Positions 25,657 through 35,742 of a DNA stretch of 64,000 nt are shown here, one piece after another. Made by a program: the position numbers and the translations under genes. Origin of the DNA: Noviherbaspirillum malthae (GTDB taxonomy: Bacteria > Pseudomonadota > Gammaproteobacteria > Burkholderiales > Burkholderiaceae_D); NCBI RefSeq assembly GCF_015352985.1, contig NZ_JACYXF010000016.1, positions 44,110 to 108,109 on the forward strand, read 5' to 3'. Position 1 is the first letter of the stretch, and each line of letters starts with the position of its first letter. The notes below the pieces were generated by a model, which was not told the origin of the DNA, searched no databases, and saw only the letters and a program-made list of their open reading frames with translations.

Positions 25657-28362
25657 TCACGTCATATTGCCTTGAACAGGCTGGTTCCGCCTCCCAAGAA
25701 CGCTGCGGATCTTGCGCGCCAGCTGCTCGCGCCGGTAGGGTTTCGAAAGCAGTTCGACGCCGGCATCGAGGCGTCCGCCGTGAACGATTGCGTTCTGGGC
25801 ATAGCCGGAGGTATAGAGAATGGCAACATCCGGCATCCGTTGCTGCACGAGTTTTGCCAGCTCGACGCTGCGAAGCGGCCCTGGCATGACCACGTCGGTG
25901 AACAGCATGTCGATCGTGGCGCCCTCTTCGATCAAGGACAAAGCCTCTGCGGCCTGCGCAGCCTGAAGGACATGGTAGCCAAGGTCTTCCAGCAAGGCGA
26001 CGACCGTCACTCTGACCACAGGGTCGTCTTCCACCACCAGAATGGTCTCGTCGCCGCCCAGAACCGACAGGTCGGTCTGCGCCGGCAGCACCTGCTCGTC
26101 GTCCAGATGCCGGGGAAGGTAGATCCTGACGCTTGTACCCTGGCCCACCTCGCTGTAGATGCGGATATGGCCGCCGCTTTGCTTCACAAACCCGTATGCC
26201 ATTGCCAGCCCCAGTCCCGTACCTTCGCCCTCCGGCTTGGTGGTGAAGAAGGGTTCGAACGCCTGTTCAAGCACGTCCGGCGTCATGCCGCATCCGGTGT
26301 CGGTGATGGCAAGCATCACATATTGGCCGGCACGCAGGTCCGGCTCCGAAGCCACGTAGTCCTCATCGAGGAAGGCATTGCCGAGCTCGATGGTCAACCG
26401 GCCGCCGCCGGGCATCGCATCCCGGGCATTGATGGCCAGGTTCAGGATCACGTTCTCGAGCTGGTTCGGGTCGACAAAGGCATTCCACAAGCCGCCGGCC
26501 GAGCTGGTTTCCACATCGATTTCCTCGCCCAGGGACCTTCGCAGCAGACTTCCCAGGTTCTCCAGCAGACGGCGCAAGTTGACCGTGACGGGCGCAAGCG
26601 GCTGCCGCCGGGCAAAGGCCAGCAGCTGGCTCGACAGATTGGCGCCGCGCTCGACCGCATGGAGCGTGTTCTGCAGCCGTTCACGACGCTCCGCTTCCGT
26701 CCCCGGCCGGATGAGCATGATCTGGATGTTGCCTGAAATAATCTGGAGGACGTTGTTGAAATCATGCGCGACACCGCCGGTGAGCTTGCCTACCGCCTCC
26801 AGTTTCTGCGTACGGTGAAGCGCCAGGCGCGCCGCTTCCAGGTCTTTTCGCTGCTGCTGTTCACGTGCGTGAGCCTGCTGCTGCAACCTCAGATCCCGCA
26901 CGAAAGCATGTACCTGGATGTCGTGGCCATCCGTCACCGTCGACAGGGACACTTCCACCGGTATCGAATGGCCATCCCGGTGAAGCCATTCCGACTCGAA
27001 CCGGACGTGGTGCATATGGCTTGCCGACGTCGCCTCGGTCATCCTGCTGAATTCCTCTCTGCGATCAGCCGGAACGATGCGTTCAAGCAGTGTCCGGCCG
27101 CGTATTTCCTCCGCCTTCCAGCCAAAGATTTCCATGGCGCGCCGATTCCACTCCACGACCGCCCCCGTGCCGTCCGTGGCAATAAACGCGTCATGCGCCT
27201 GGTCGAGGATCAGGCGCACCTTCCGCCGGTCTTGTTCAATCCGGCGATGCGAAGTTCTCAGTTCATCCGTCATCTGCTCGGCCAGGCCTCTGGCCCGCTT
27301 GCCGACGCTTGCCAGCGACCATACGAGCATTGCCAGCAAGAGCGCCGTGATGCTCCCTCCCCACAGGATCAGGCGCGGCGAACCGTCGCTTGTACGCGCA
27401 AGAAAACCGGGGGAGGGCGTGGTTTTGACAGTCCATCGGTGACCTGCGATTTCTAGTTCCTCCACGCGAAGAGGCCAGGCGGCCGGATGTGCGTTCGCAG
27501 CACATCCGTATAGGCAAGCCTGGGCCGATGGCACTCCGTCGTAGATGGACACGGCCAATTCGACCGCCTGGCTGTTTTGCAGGCCTTCCATGAAGTCATT
27601 GATGCGAAACGGTGCGTAGACCCAGCCGCGCAGGTCCGCATGCCGGTCCGGGGCAGCTGCGGCTTGCTGATCCTTGTACTCCTTGTACAAGGGGAGATAA
27701 AGCAGAAAGCCGGGCTGCCCTTCACTGCTGCCTTCCTGAACCAGAGTCACCTTGCCCGACATCGCTGCCCTGCCGCTGTTCCAGGCGCGTTCCATTGCCC
27801 GCCGGCGTATCGGCTCGCTGTACATGTCATACCCGAAGGCGCGGCGGTTCATCACGTCGAAGGGTTCGATCATGGTGATCGAGCTATAGATTTCCCGCTC
27901 ACCTTCCGGCCGGATCGCATATTCCGGGAATCCGGATTGGCGCATCGCATCGATGTGAGCCGCCAGTTCATCGGGCCGGACGACCACGGCGTAGCCGATT
28001 CCCTGGATACCGGGGAAATATTCGGACAGATTCAGGGATGACACATAGGTTCGGAAGCGGTCCGCCGGCACCGAGGGCGTCGATAAAAACAGCGATCGGG
28101 TGCCGCGCAGCACCTGCTCGTACGTTGCCATGCGCCGCACAATACGGGACTTCAGTTCGTCCACGCGGAAGTCGAATTCTGCAAGCTGCTTTCGCATGAC
28201 TGCCTGCGTCGCACTCTGCCAGGCAAGGGCTGTCAGGGCAAGGCATGTCAACAACACCAGGCTGGCCAGCAGCAACGGCGAAGCGAGTCTCGATGCGGAC
28301 ATGCGGAATCGCCCCAACAGCTTGGAGAAGAAGGACGGCATCCGTGAATTTTCGAGACGCAT
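25657..28362 (-). CDS. CHASE-domain hybrid sensor histidine kinase
   Basis: A 901-residue membrane kinase. A transmembrane helix (about 26-48) is followed by a periplasmic CHASE domain (about 85-290, with FPGIQGIGYAVVV and MYSEPIRRRAMERA), a second helix (330-352) and a PAS domain (about 380-495). The dimerisation/phosphoacceptor helix has His533 in GGVAHDFNN. The HATPase domain has NLAINARDAMPGGG, DTGCGM and GTGLGLAM, and a C-terminal receiver has phospho-Asp823 (FTDVVMPG). The GGVAHDFNN wording and direct receiver fusion are typical of HisKA_4-like hybrid kinases. No cognate response regulator is adjacent. The ribosome site before ATG 28362 is weak. Confidence 0.94.
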   Translation of the reverse strand: MRLENSRMPSFFSKLLGRFRMSASRLASPLLLASLVLLTCLALTALAWQSATQAVMRKQLAEFDFRVDELKSRIVRRMATYEQVLRGTRSLFLSTPSVPADRFRTYVSSLNLSEYFPGIQGIGYAVVVRPDELAAHIDAMRQSGFPEYAIRPEGEREIYSSITMIEPFDVMNRRAFGYDMYSEPIRRRAMERAWNSGRAAMSGKVTLVQEGSSEGQPGFLLYLPLYKEYKDQQAAAAPDRHADLRGWVYAPFRINDFMEGLQNSQAVELAVSIYDGVPSAQACLYGCAANAHPAAWPLRVEELEIAGHRWTVKTTPSPGFLARTSDGSPRLILWGGSITALLLAMLVWSLASVGKRARGLAEQMTDELRTSHRRIEQDRRKVRLILDQAHDAFIATDGTGAVVEWNRRAMEIFGWKAEEIRGRTLLERIVPADRREEFSRMTEATSASHMHHVRFESEWLHRDGHSIPVEVSLSTVTDGHDIQVHAFVRDLRLQQQAHAREQQQRKDLEAARLALHRTQKLEAVGKLTGGVAHDFNNVLQIISGNIQIMLIRPGTEAERRERLQNTLHAVERGANLSSQLLAFARRQPLAPVTVNLRRLLENLGSLLRRSLGEEIDVETSSAGGLWNAFVDPNQLENVILNLAINARDAMPGGGRLTIELGNAFLDEDYVASEPDLRAGQYVMLAITDTGCGMTPDVLEQAFEPFFTTKPEGEGTGLGLAMAYGFVKQSGGHIRIYSEVGQGTSVRIYLPRHLDDEQVLPAQTDLSVLGGDETILVVEDDPVVRVTVVALLEDLGYHVLQAAQAAEALSLIEEGATIDMLFTDVVMPGPLRSVELAKLVQQRMPDVAILYTSGYAQNAIVHGGRLDAGVELLSKPYRREQLARKIRSVLGRRNQPVQGNMT

Positions 28363-28791
28363 CTTATTGAGACAATGAAAAGCGCAACAGTTTAGTGCAA
28401 GCTCCAGGCAAGGCAGGCTGCCCTGGTCATCACTTGCTTGAATGCATGAAATGGCATGGCTGGATGCCCAGTACCTCTGGCGGTCCCCATTTCATTAATC
28501 CAGTCGTGCAGCACACGCCCCATACTGCTGGCGAGGACTGACGGCAAGCCGTCAAGGCAAGTGTGCAGGAACTGCGGCTGGCTCAGGAGAACACATGCAT
28601 GGAACGGCGATGCCTTGCAAGACCATCGAAGCAAGGCAGCCTCTTTCAGAGTTGAGGAACATGCTTCGATGCTCAAGTTTCCTGACCAGTTCACTCTTCC
28701 AAAAAGAACTTGCCAGAGTTTCCGCCGTCATTCCATGAGCATGCATTTCCATCGCATGTCCAATCGTTACTCAAACGCAAGAGGTGGATTT
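28363..28791. other. Divergent intergenic region, no supported gene
   Basis: 429 bases between the hybrid kinase and the DUF2383 gene. Small open frames on both strands show no family resemblance and no ribosome site. It must hold both promoters, but no clear boxes were found. Confidence 0.4.
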
Positions 28792-29244
28792 ATGGAAAAG
28801 AATGACGTTGTCTCAACCCTGAACGACTTGATCCAGACCTGCAAGGACGGGGTGGAAGGATTTCGCACCTGCGCCGAAGACATCGGCAACCCGGAATTGA
28901 AGGCTTACTTCAATGATCGGGCCGAGCGTTGTACCCGCGCTGCCGAAGAGTTGCAGGACCTGGTCATCGACTACGGCGGCGATCCTGCGACCTCCTCGCA
29001 TGTAAGCGGCACATTGCATCGCCGCTGGGTGGATGTGCGCTCTGCGATCACGGGGAAAAGCGAACAGGACGTGCTGGAGGAATGCGAACGGGGCGAAGAC
29101 GTCGCCAAGCACTACTATGAAGCGGCGCTGCAGAAGGATCTGCCTGAAGATGTCCGCTTGATCGTGGAAGACCAATACCGCGGCGTTCAGCTGAACCACG
29201 ATCAGGTGAAGGGAATGCGCAATCAGGCACGCCCATCCCATTGA
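28792..29244 (+). CDS. PA2169-like four-helix-bundle protein (DUF2383)
   Basis: A 150-residue ferritin-like helical protein. DVVSTLNDLIQTCKDGVEGFRTCAEDI, LKAYFNDRAERCTRAAEELQDLVIDYGGDP and GTLHRRWVDVRSAITG match the PA2169/YciE-like DUF2383 family, which is often stress-induced. The acidic/histidine pattern is not a complete diiron site. AGAGG precedes ATG 28792. It is a single gene followed by a good intrinsic terminator. Confidence 0.88.
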   Translation: MEKNDVVSTLNDLIQTCKDGVEGFRTCAEDIGNPELKAYFNDRAERCTRAAEELQDLVIDYGGDPATSSHVSGTLHRRWVDVRSAITGKSEQDVLEECERGEDVAKHYYEAALQKDLPEDVRLIVEDQYRGVQLNHDQVKGMRNQARPSH

Positions 29245-29258
29245 CCTGAGTGTTCGAG

Positions 29259-29282
29259 GGAGGCGCCAGCCGCCTCCTTTTC
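29259..29282 (+). terminator. Intrinsic terminator after the DUF2383 gene
   Basis: GGAGGCG-CCAGC-CGCCTCC gives a seven-base-pair stem followed by TTTT, 15 bases after the stop codon. Confidence 0.75.
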
Positions 29283-29378
29283 AACCCTGGGCCGCGCTTA
29301 CCCTCTACAGGCACATGGGGGAAAGTTTCTGCTGACGGCGTCATGCCGAAGAAGCTACGCGAATAATGATCGGGGGCG

Positions 29379-29894
29379 CTATACGCCGGCAAATGAAAAC
29401 TCTTCGATGCCGAGCCAGGGGCCGCCCTTGTATTCCCACAGCAGCAAGCCTGCAGCCTGGCCCGGCGGCATCTTCCACTCCGGCGCGAGCGCATCATGAA
29501 GTTCGCGGGCTTCCTGCACCGACACCTTGTTCTGGATGGTGACATGCGGCCGAACGCCTTGACGGTCCTGAGGCGTCAGCCAGGCATTGAAGCATGCCGC
29601 AAGCCGGTCATGCAGCGCCTGCAGCCCGGGACTCACGACTTCGATGGCGACTCCGCGTCCCAGCATTCGTACGCGAGGAAATGCAAGGTTCAGGATCGGG
29701 GTTGATGCGGATATCTGTTCCAGATGTGAACGAATCTTCGCCAATTCGCTGCCGGGAAGCGCATGAAACAGGGTGACGTGGGCGGACAGGAAGTTGCGCT
29801 CCGGCGGAAAATGCATCCGGCGCAACCCGTCGAGCCGTTCAAAGGAAACGGCATCAAGTTTCAGCGTCACGATAAGCGGAGAGTCCTGGTCCAA
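29379..29894 (-). CDS. 2'-5' RNA ligase/cyclic phosphodiesterase superfamily protein (LigT-like)
   Basis: 171 residues with the two HxT motifs of the 2H phosphoesterase superfamily: His39-Val-Thr (SAHVTLFHAL) and His117-Val-Thr (RPHVTIQNKV), about 78 residues apart as expected. Such proteins act on 2',3'-cyclic phosphates or 2'-5' linkages in RNA or nucleotides; the substrate here is unknown. The frame starts at a TTG only 18 bases after the stop of the upstream GGDEF-EAL gene, with no good ribosome site, so translation may be coupled. Confidence 0.8.
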   Translation of the reverse strand: MDQDSPLIVTLKLDAVSFERLDGLRRMHFPPERNFLSAHVTLFHALPGSELAKIRSHLEQISASTPILNLAFPRVRMLGRGVAIEVVSPGLQALHDRLAACFNAWLTPQDRQGVRPHVTIQNKVSVQEARELHDALAPEWKMPPGQAAGLLLWEYKGGPWLGIEEFSFAGV

Positions 29895-29912
29895 GATGAT
29901 CGTACTGGCAGT

Positions 29913-32237
29913 TCATGCAGGGAGTTGCCAGCCAGTGTACTCCACGACGAACTCTTCAAACGCCTGTTTTTGCAGGGGACGGCTCAGCACGTAACCCTGT
30001 ATCTCGTTGCATCCCATCTGCTCAAGGCGGCGACGCTGCTTCTCCGTCTCGACACCCTCGGCCGTCACTTTCATCCCCAGGGCTTGCCCGAGGTCAATCA
30101 CGGTCGTGACGATTTTTTCCGCTGTCTCGTCCACTTCCATGTCGACGACAAACGATCGATCGATCTTCAGTTCGGTAATCGGAAAGCGCCTTAGATAGCT
30201 CAGCGACGAGTAGCCCGTACCAAAGTCGTCGAGCGAGACGTGTACGCCGATTTCCTTCAATTGCAGCATGATGGCTTCGCTGCGTTCTGCATTGTCCATC
30301 AGCAGGCTTTCGGTGATTTCGATGCGCAGCAGGGATGGAGGCAGATCGATCGCCTCGAGCAGCCCGCGGATTTTTTCTACCAAGCCGTTCTGCCTGAACT
30401 GCCGCATGGACACGTTGACCGATACGGCAATCGGGCGTCCTGCGTCGAGCCATTGCCTTGCCTGCCGCATGGCAGTCTCCAGCACCCAGGCGCCGACCGC
30501 GACAATGGCGCCCGACTCTTCCAGCCTTGGAATGAATTCGGAAGGCATCACCCGCCCGAAGTCGGGGCTTTGCCAGCGCAGCAAGGCTTCACAGCCGACG
30601 ATGGCCTGGCTCGACAGATCGAGCTTGGGCTGATACTCCAGGAAATATTCGTTATTTTCCAATGCCACATGCAGGGCATTTTCCATCCGCAGTTCGCTTA
30701 CCGCCTTTTCTCCCATCGAGGGATCGTAGTACTGATAATTGTTTCTCCCCTGCGATTTTGCGTGGTACATCGCCGTGTCGGCATGCTTGAGCAAGGTATC
30801 GAGGTCGTCGCTGTCCTGCGGATAGATGGTGATGCCGATGCTGGTCGAGATATGAAGCGTGCGGCCTTGCACGTCGAAGGGTTTGCCGATCGACTCGATC
30901 ATCTTGCCCGCTACCATGGCGGCATTGTCGGCCGCGCTGATGTTGGTCAGAAGCGCCGTGAATTCATCGCCGCCGAGCCTGCAGATGACGTCAGTATCGC
31001 GTGCGCATTGCTCCAGCCGCTTGGCGACCAGAATCAGCAGTTCGTCGCCGATGTCATGGCCAAGGCTGTCGTTGATCGCCTTGAACCGGTCCAGGTCAAG
31101 GAACAGGACTGCGACGTGTTTCTTGAGAAAGCGAGCGCCGTGCATCGCTTCGGATAGCTTCTTCCTGAACAGCGCCCTGTTCGGCAGGCCGGTGAGCGTG
31201 TCGTGAAAGGCAATGTGCTGCAAGCGTGTCTCTGCCGCCTTCCGGTCTGTCACCTCATGAAAAACCATGACGGCGCCCAGAATGCTGCCATCGGCGCGCC
31301 GGATGGGGGCGGCCGAGTCTTCGATATGGAATTCCTCATTGTCGGTGCGGCGCACGAGTATGGTGTGGTTCTCCATTTCGACGATGCCGTTCTTGTCGAG
31401 ACACTCCTTGATCGGGTTGACCGACGGCAGCCGCGACTTTTCATTGAAGATATTGAATACCTCATCCATGTGCCGTCCTTTTGCTTCTGCCGTCGTCCAG
31501 CCGGTGAGCGTTTCCGCAATCGGGTTGAGATACTCCACCACCATGTGGGCATCGGTCGTGATCACGGCGTCTCCGATGGACTGCAACGTCACCTGCGCCT
31601 TTTCCTTCTCCTCGCGGATGCGTTCCAAGGCGTCTTCAAGCTGTATGACGCCGCGCCGGTAGGCATGATCAAAGATGAACAGGGCAATGGCGATGGTGGC
31701 CAAGAAGGAGACGGTCGAAATGACGCCGAGCAGACGCATGTCCGCCACGACAACCGGCGGAAATTTGCCGACAAGCTCGGCCGCATAAAGCGCGGCAATC
31801 GTCAGGAGCCCGATTGCCGACCATATCAGGCCCGGTATGCGTCCCCCGGTCGCTATCGCGGCAATGGGGCATACGCCCAGCCAGAGGACCGTGGGGGCAT
31901 TGACCCCGCCGAGCTGGTAGGTCAGGCCAAGAAGCAGGCAGAAAACGGTGGCGATCAGGCTGTTGCTTGCAAGAGCGACATTCTCGGCAACGCGCAGCAA
32001 GACAAAGCTGACAATCAAGCCGCCGGTCGCGAGCCAGCAAAAACGTGCAGCGGTATCATCCCCGAGTGACTGGTAGAGAAAGCCATAGGCAGGCATGACG
32101 ATCAGCGCAATCAGCGACGACGTAATGAGGTTTTCGGTTTGCCAGAGGACAGCAGGCGAATTGCGCAATCCGGGAGGAGTCAGCGAGTGTATGACGGGTA
32201 ATAGTCGCTGGTATGCCAGCAAGGGATGCAATGCCAT
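29913..32237 (-). CDS. Membrane PAS-GGDEF-EAL cyclic-di-GMP enzyme
   Basis: 774 residues. Five or six N-terminal transmembrane helices (about 35-200, MASE-like) are followed by PAS with PAC (about 215-335), a diguanylate cyclase domain with intact GGDEF (422-426) and inhibitory RDTD site five residues before it, and an EAL phosphodiesterase domain with EAL at 550-552, ITESLL and the DDFGTGYSS loop. Both active sites look intact, so the net direction of cyclic-di-GMP turnover cannot be told. ATG 32237 is chosen because GGAG lies eight bases before it; the frame opens at a GTG twelve codons earlier. Confidence 0.93.
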   Translation of the reverse strand: MALHPLLAYQRLLPVIHSLTPPGLRNSPAVLWQTENLITSSLIALIVMPAYGFLYQSLGDDTAARFCWLATGGLIVSFVLLRVAENVALASNSLIATVFCLLLGLTYQLGGVNAPTVLWLGVCPIAAIATGGRIPGLIWSAIGLLTIAALYAAELVGKFPPVVVADMRLLGVISTVSFLATIAIALFIFDHAYRRGVIQLEDALERIREEKEKAQVTLQSIGDAVITTDAHMVVEYLNPIAETLTGWTTAEAKGRHMDEVFNIFNEKSRLPSVNPIKECLDKNGIVEMENHTILVRRTDNEEFHIEDSAAPIRRADGSILGAVMVFHEVTDRKAAETRLQHIAFHDTLTGLPNRALFRKKLSEAMHGARFLKKHVAVLFLDLDRFKAINDSLGHDIGDELLILVAKRLEQCARDTDVICRLGGDEFTALLTNISAADNAAMVAGKMIESIGKPFDVQGRTLHISTSIGITIYPQDSDDLDTLLKHADTAMYHAKSQGRNNYQYYDPSMGEKAVSELRMENALHVALENNEYFLEYQPKLDLSSQAIVGCEALLRWQSPDFGRVMPSEFIPRLEESGAIVAVGAWVLETAMRQARQWLDAGRPIAVSVNVSMRQFRQNGLVEKIRGLLEAIDLPPSLLRIEITESLLMDNAERSEAIMLQLKEIGVHVSLDDFGTGYSSLSYLRRFPITELKIDRSFVVDMEVDETAEKIVTTVIDLGQALGMKVTAEGVETEKQRRRLEQMGCNEIQGYVLSRPLQKQAFEEFVVEYTGWQLPA

Positions 32238-32599
32238 ACTCACGTCTCCATCGTCCCGCATGAGTGCGGTCACTATTATTGGTTTGCTTGCCGGCGCTGT
32301 GACGGTGCTGCGATTCCGAACAGTAGCGGGAACACAGCGCCGGGTACTGCTATGTATGCTTTAATACAGTTTGTTGCCTTGTATCAATACCAGTGTAACT
32401 GAGGATCGCATGTTCGTGGCATCCGGGATGCGATGTTGCGTAAGCGATGAACAGGGCTTCATGGGCACGTACGTCGAAGGGATCCATTAACGCCCGGACA
32501 ATTCGAGCAATTTTCCATCGGTACAAATTTGTGCAGATGGAGGCAACCAGATATTGCCCGAGCCTGAGCGCATCTGAAGAAACAATCCGCAGCTTTTCT

Positions 32600-33186
32600 C
32601 ATTTGCTTGAGGAAGACACCGGAGAACCGTACAAGAATGCACCCTGCGGGACGGCATGATCATCAAGGTCAATGTGACCTTCCTCGAATGGTCGGGATAT
32701 GCACACGAGGCGCTCGTCGGGTAACGACGATTCCAGGCACTGCTGCCAGTTGCCGGCAAGCTGTTCCATGAGACGCATGTCGGCCCGATTCCGCTCATGC
32801 AGGACTACGTAAAGGAACTTGCCTTCGAGGTGGCAAGCGGGACCGGGGAGCGCCTGCCGGTTCTCCTGAATTTCATACTGAAGCGAGATACCACGGGCAA
32901 TCTACCGGTTCCCGATTTGCTGCGGGCAGCATCAACGGCCGAGGAGGCGCTCGGCATGCTGCGCAGCGAGGTCTTCGATGTTCTCCTCACCGATGTCGGA
33001 CTACCGGAAAAATCCGACATTGAACTGGCAATGGAGGCGGTCGATGTCAACCCCGCACTGCGCATCATCTTTTCCTCGGGCCATGGCGCGGCCAATGATG
33101 ACAAGCTGAAGGTGCTTTCGCTTCTCAATCCCTGCAATGTGGAGCAGATCATGGATGTGTCAGCGAAGCTGACGAATCGACGGTAG
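32600..33186 (+). pseudogene. Remnant of a PAS...receiver hybrid kinase
   Basis: Conceptual translation shows the end of a PAS domain: LLEEDTG...NAPCG, then after a frame change DGMIIKVNVTFLEWSGYAHEALVG, a TAA stop (32722-32724), then in the same frame RRFQALLPVAGKLFHETHVGPI...GERLPVLLN. This is the usual order of a PAS domain in rsbU-like and hybrid-kinase proteins. It runs directly into the second half of a receiver domain (STAEEALGMLRS, FDVLLTDVGLP, RIIFSSGHG). The histidine-kinase core is missing. A 129-codon frame starts at ATG 32797, but the frameshift, internal stop and deletion mark this as decayed. Confidence 0.7.
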
Positions 33187-33391
33187 GATGTATCCTCGTT
33201 TCTACAGCTTGCCCGCACCTGCTTTTTTTGCCGCCATGCGCCACCATGAACTTCCAGGGCCGACGGCATGCCAGCGCCAAATTCCGGGCTACGGTATCTC
33301 GGCAAGGAAGGGCGCGACGCGCTTCAAGCGGTCATTGGCTTCAAGCCCCATGAACGTCAATGCACCCGATATCCCTTACCTGCCTTTGCAG

Positions 33392-34480
33392 TCAGCTTCC
33401 CGGCAGCGCGTGAGCCTCTTCAAAGAAATACTCCTTCCATGATGCCGCCTTGTTCTTGAGCACGCCCAGCTTGTGCAGTTCTTCCGCATAGACATGGGTG
33501 CGATGCGGCGATACGGTGAAATCGTTCTCCGGATCTTCGATGATCTTGCGGACCAGTTCGAGAGGCAGCTTCGAGTTCTGCACCCGGATGAAGATATCGG
33601 CGGCAGCGGCCTTGTCAGCCTTGATCAGCTGCGCCGCCTCGACCAGTGCGTTGTAGAAGGCCTTGTAGGTCTTCGGATTTTCGTCATGGAATTTCTGCGT
33701 GCTGTACAGCACGTTGAAGGTCGCCGGCCCGCCGAGAATGTCATAGGAGCTCAAGACCTTGTGCACGTTCTTGTTGGCCGCGAGTGCCTGGTAATAGAAA
33801 GGCGCGCTGGAGAAATGCGTGTTGATTTCGGAGCCTCCGGCAATCAGCGCGGCGGTCGCGTCCGGATGCGGCAGGCTGACGGAAATGTTGTCGAGGCGCT
33901 TGAACTCGTCCTTGCCGAACACGCGGGCGGCCTCGATCTGCAGCGTGCGCGACTGGAAGCCGACGCCGGCGGCAGGCACCGCGATCCGGTCCTTGCTGCC
34001 CAGGTCCTTGATCGTCTTCACCGCCGGGTTGTTCGACAGCAGATAGTTCGGCAGGGATCCGAGGGCGGCAACCGCCTTGACGTTCTGCTTGCCGCGGGTG
34101 CGGTCCCACATGGTCAGCATCGGCGGCACGCCGGCCGAGACGACATCGATGGAACCGGCGATGAGTGCCTCATTCATGCCGGTGGCGCCCGACAGGCTGG
34201 ACCAGTCGACATCGATCTCGATCCCCGCCTGCCTGCCGTGCTTCTGAATGAGCTGGCGGTCCCGCACCACATCCAGGATCAGGTATCCGATGCCGAACTG
34301 CTGCGCGATCCGGATCTTTCCTTCCGCATGCGCGGACAGGGACGGCAGCAGAAGCGACGCTGACAGGAGCGCGCAGGCCATGCGCAAGTTGCGGCGGCTG
34401 CCATCCGGTGCCGATGGCAACGTAACGTGCAGCGACCGGACACGTAAGATCTGCTTCAATGCCGCAATACCAGTGAACAT
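33392..34480 (-). CDS. ABC transporter substrate-binding protein (NMT1/SsuA/TauA-like)
   Basis: A 362-residue periplasmic binding protein. After a long n-region, a signal peptide (MACALLSASLLLPSLSAHA) ends near residue 52. The mature part has KIRIAQQFGIGYLILDVVRDRQLIQKH, DWSSLSGATGMNEALIAGSIDVVSAGVPPML and FQSRTLQIEA, typical of aliphatic sulfonate/taurine/pyrimidine-precursor binding proteins. TGGAG precedes ATG 34480. No permease or ATPase gene lies beside it, so it is an orphan here. The divergent flavin reductase gene hints at a sulfonate- or FMN-linked desulfonation role, but this is inference. Confidence 0.88.
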   Translation of the reverse strand: MFTGIAALKQILRVRSLHVTLPSAPDGSRRNLRMACALLSASLLLPSLSAHAEGKIRIAQQFGIGYLILDVVRDRQLIQKHGRQAGIEIDVDWSSLSGATGMNEALIAGSIDVVSAGVPPMLTMWDRTRGKQNVKAVAALGSLPNYLLSNNPAVKTIKDLGSKDRIAVPAAGVGFQSRTLQIEAARVFGKDEFKRLDNISVSLPHPDATAALIAGGSEINTHFSSAPFYYQALAANKNVHKVLSSYDILGGPATFNVLYSTQKFHDENPKTYKAFYNALVEAAQLIKADKAAAADIFIRVQNSKLPLELVRKIIEDPENDFTVSPHRTHVYAEELHKLGVLKNKAASWKEYFFEEAHALPGS

Positions 34481-34798
34481 AAACACTCCATTGTTTTTGA
34501 AAGACCTGCTCCGAGCAGTCTTGTTCTTGTTTTTAAATGCCAGAAATGGCCGGTCGCATAAGGTAAGGCGATGCCTTCGATAAGGCAACGAACCGATCTC
34601 ACCGTCGATATGCGGAAAACAACTATAGAGTCGGAAAGGTGAGCGGGTGCACTGCCCGCTTTCGGAAGCTGCAGCGATCAGCGAAGGCCCTTTCCTGCGT
34701 GTGCTGAAAAAAAGCAATACCATTCCCGTTCGGGTGCGCAATGCCGTATGCCGCTTTTTCGCCAGCCTTACCACTAGTTACCTTGGGAAACTCTTAAC
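34481..34798. other. Divergent intergenic region
   Basis: 318 bases between the substrate-binding protein and the flavin reductase. Nothing beyond the two implied promoters was recognised. Confidence 0.4.
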
Positions 34799-35434
34799 GT
34801 GAATGACGATATCCACTTCTATGAGCCGAAAACCGGGCATGGCCTGCCGCATGATCCCTTCAACGCAATTGTGGGGCCGCGCCCCATAGGCTGGATTTCA
34901 TCACGCAATGCGGCCGGTGAACTCAACCTGGCGCCGTACAGCTTCTTCAACGGCTTCAACTATGTGCCGCCCATCATCGGTTTCTCCAGCATCGGACGCA
35001 AGGACAGCCTGCGCAACGTCGAGCAGACGGGAGAGTTTGCGTGGAACCTGGCGACGCGGCCGCTGGCGGAGGCGATGAACATCAGCTGCACGGCGGTCGG
35101 ACCGGAAGTGGACGAGTTCGTCCTGGCCGGTCTCACGCCGGCACCCTCGCGCATCATCTCGGTACCGCGCGTCGCGGAAAGTCCGGTGTCCTTCGAATGC
35201 AGGCTGACGCAGATCATCCAGCTGCGGGATGCGCAGGGAGGCGAGATTGATTCCTACCTGGCGCTCGGAGAAGTCGTCGGCGTGCATATCGCTCGCCACC
35301 TGCTCGTGGAAGGCATCTATGACACCGCCTCGGCACAGCCGATCCTGCGCGGAGGAGGACCTGCCGATTATTTCACGATCGAGCCCGAGTCCAGATTCAA
35401 GATGTACCGGCCCAAGGCACCGCAGCCGAATTGA
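34799..35434 (+). CDS. Flavin reductase-domain (FMN-binding split-barrel) protein
   Basis: A 211-residue DIM6/NTAB-type protein: HDPFNAIVGPRPIGWISSRNAAGELNLAPYSFFNGFNYVPPIIGFSS, then KDSLRNVEQTGEFAWNLATRPLAEAMN and a C-terminal DYFTIEPESRFKMYRP. These blocks bind FMN in flavin reductases that feed two-component monooxygenases. Its partner oxygenase is not in the window. The start is a GTG with only a weak ribosome site (GGGAAACTC). Confidence 0.9.
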   Translation: MNDDIHFYEPKTGHGLPHDPFNAIVGPRPIGWISSRNAAGELNLAPYSFFNGFNYVPPIIGFSSIGRKDSLRNVEQTGEFAWNLATRPLAEAMNISCTAVGPEVDEFVLAGLTPAPSRIISVPRVAESPVSFECRLTQIIQLRDAQGGEIDSYLALGEVVGVHIARHLLVEGIYDTASAQPILRGGGPADYFTIEPESRFKMYRPKAPQPN

Positions 35435-35742
35435 CGCTTGCGCGATCCCGTTCAGGCAGTGTGAATATTGCAGGTATGACGCTGCGGGATATGACTCCTG
35501 CTTAAGCGGGATCCGGCGAGATCTGGTTCTTGGCCAAGCTGATTGCCCCGTACCGAAGGCAGTACCGGCAGGCAAAGCCCGACATTGACCTGTCATTCTT
35601 CACCGCGAACCCGTTTGGGCCATGCCCTTCGTCGACCAGGCGATCGAGTTCGAAGTCGATGAACGCCATCATCCTTCCCATGTCCACTGAGAACATGGGC
35701 TGCGCATTGCATCCATGGCAGACCGCGATCCGCCCGGTGTCG
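35435..35742. other. Convergent intergenic region
   Basis: 308 bases. A 64-codon minus-strand frame (35502-35696) has a cysteine and several charged residues but no ribosome site or family match; I do not call it a gene. No terminator was recognised. Confidence 0.35.

Noticed and set aside
28392..28694. 100-codon minus-strand frame in the kinase/DUF2383 gap
   Set aside because: No ribosome site, no family resemblance, and overlapping frames of similar length on the other strand.
35502..35696. 64-codon small protein candidate between the flavin reductase and Bug genes
   Set aside because: No ribosome site or recognisable motif; chance frame.
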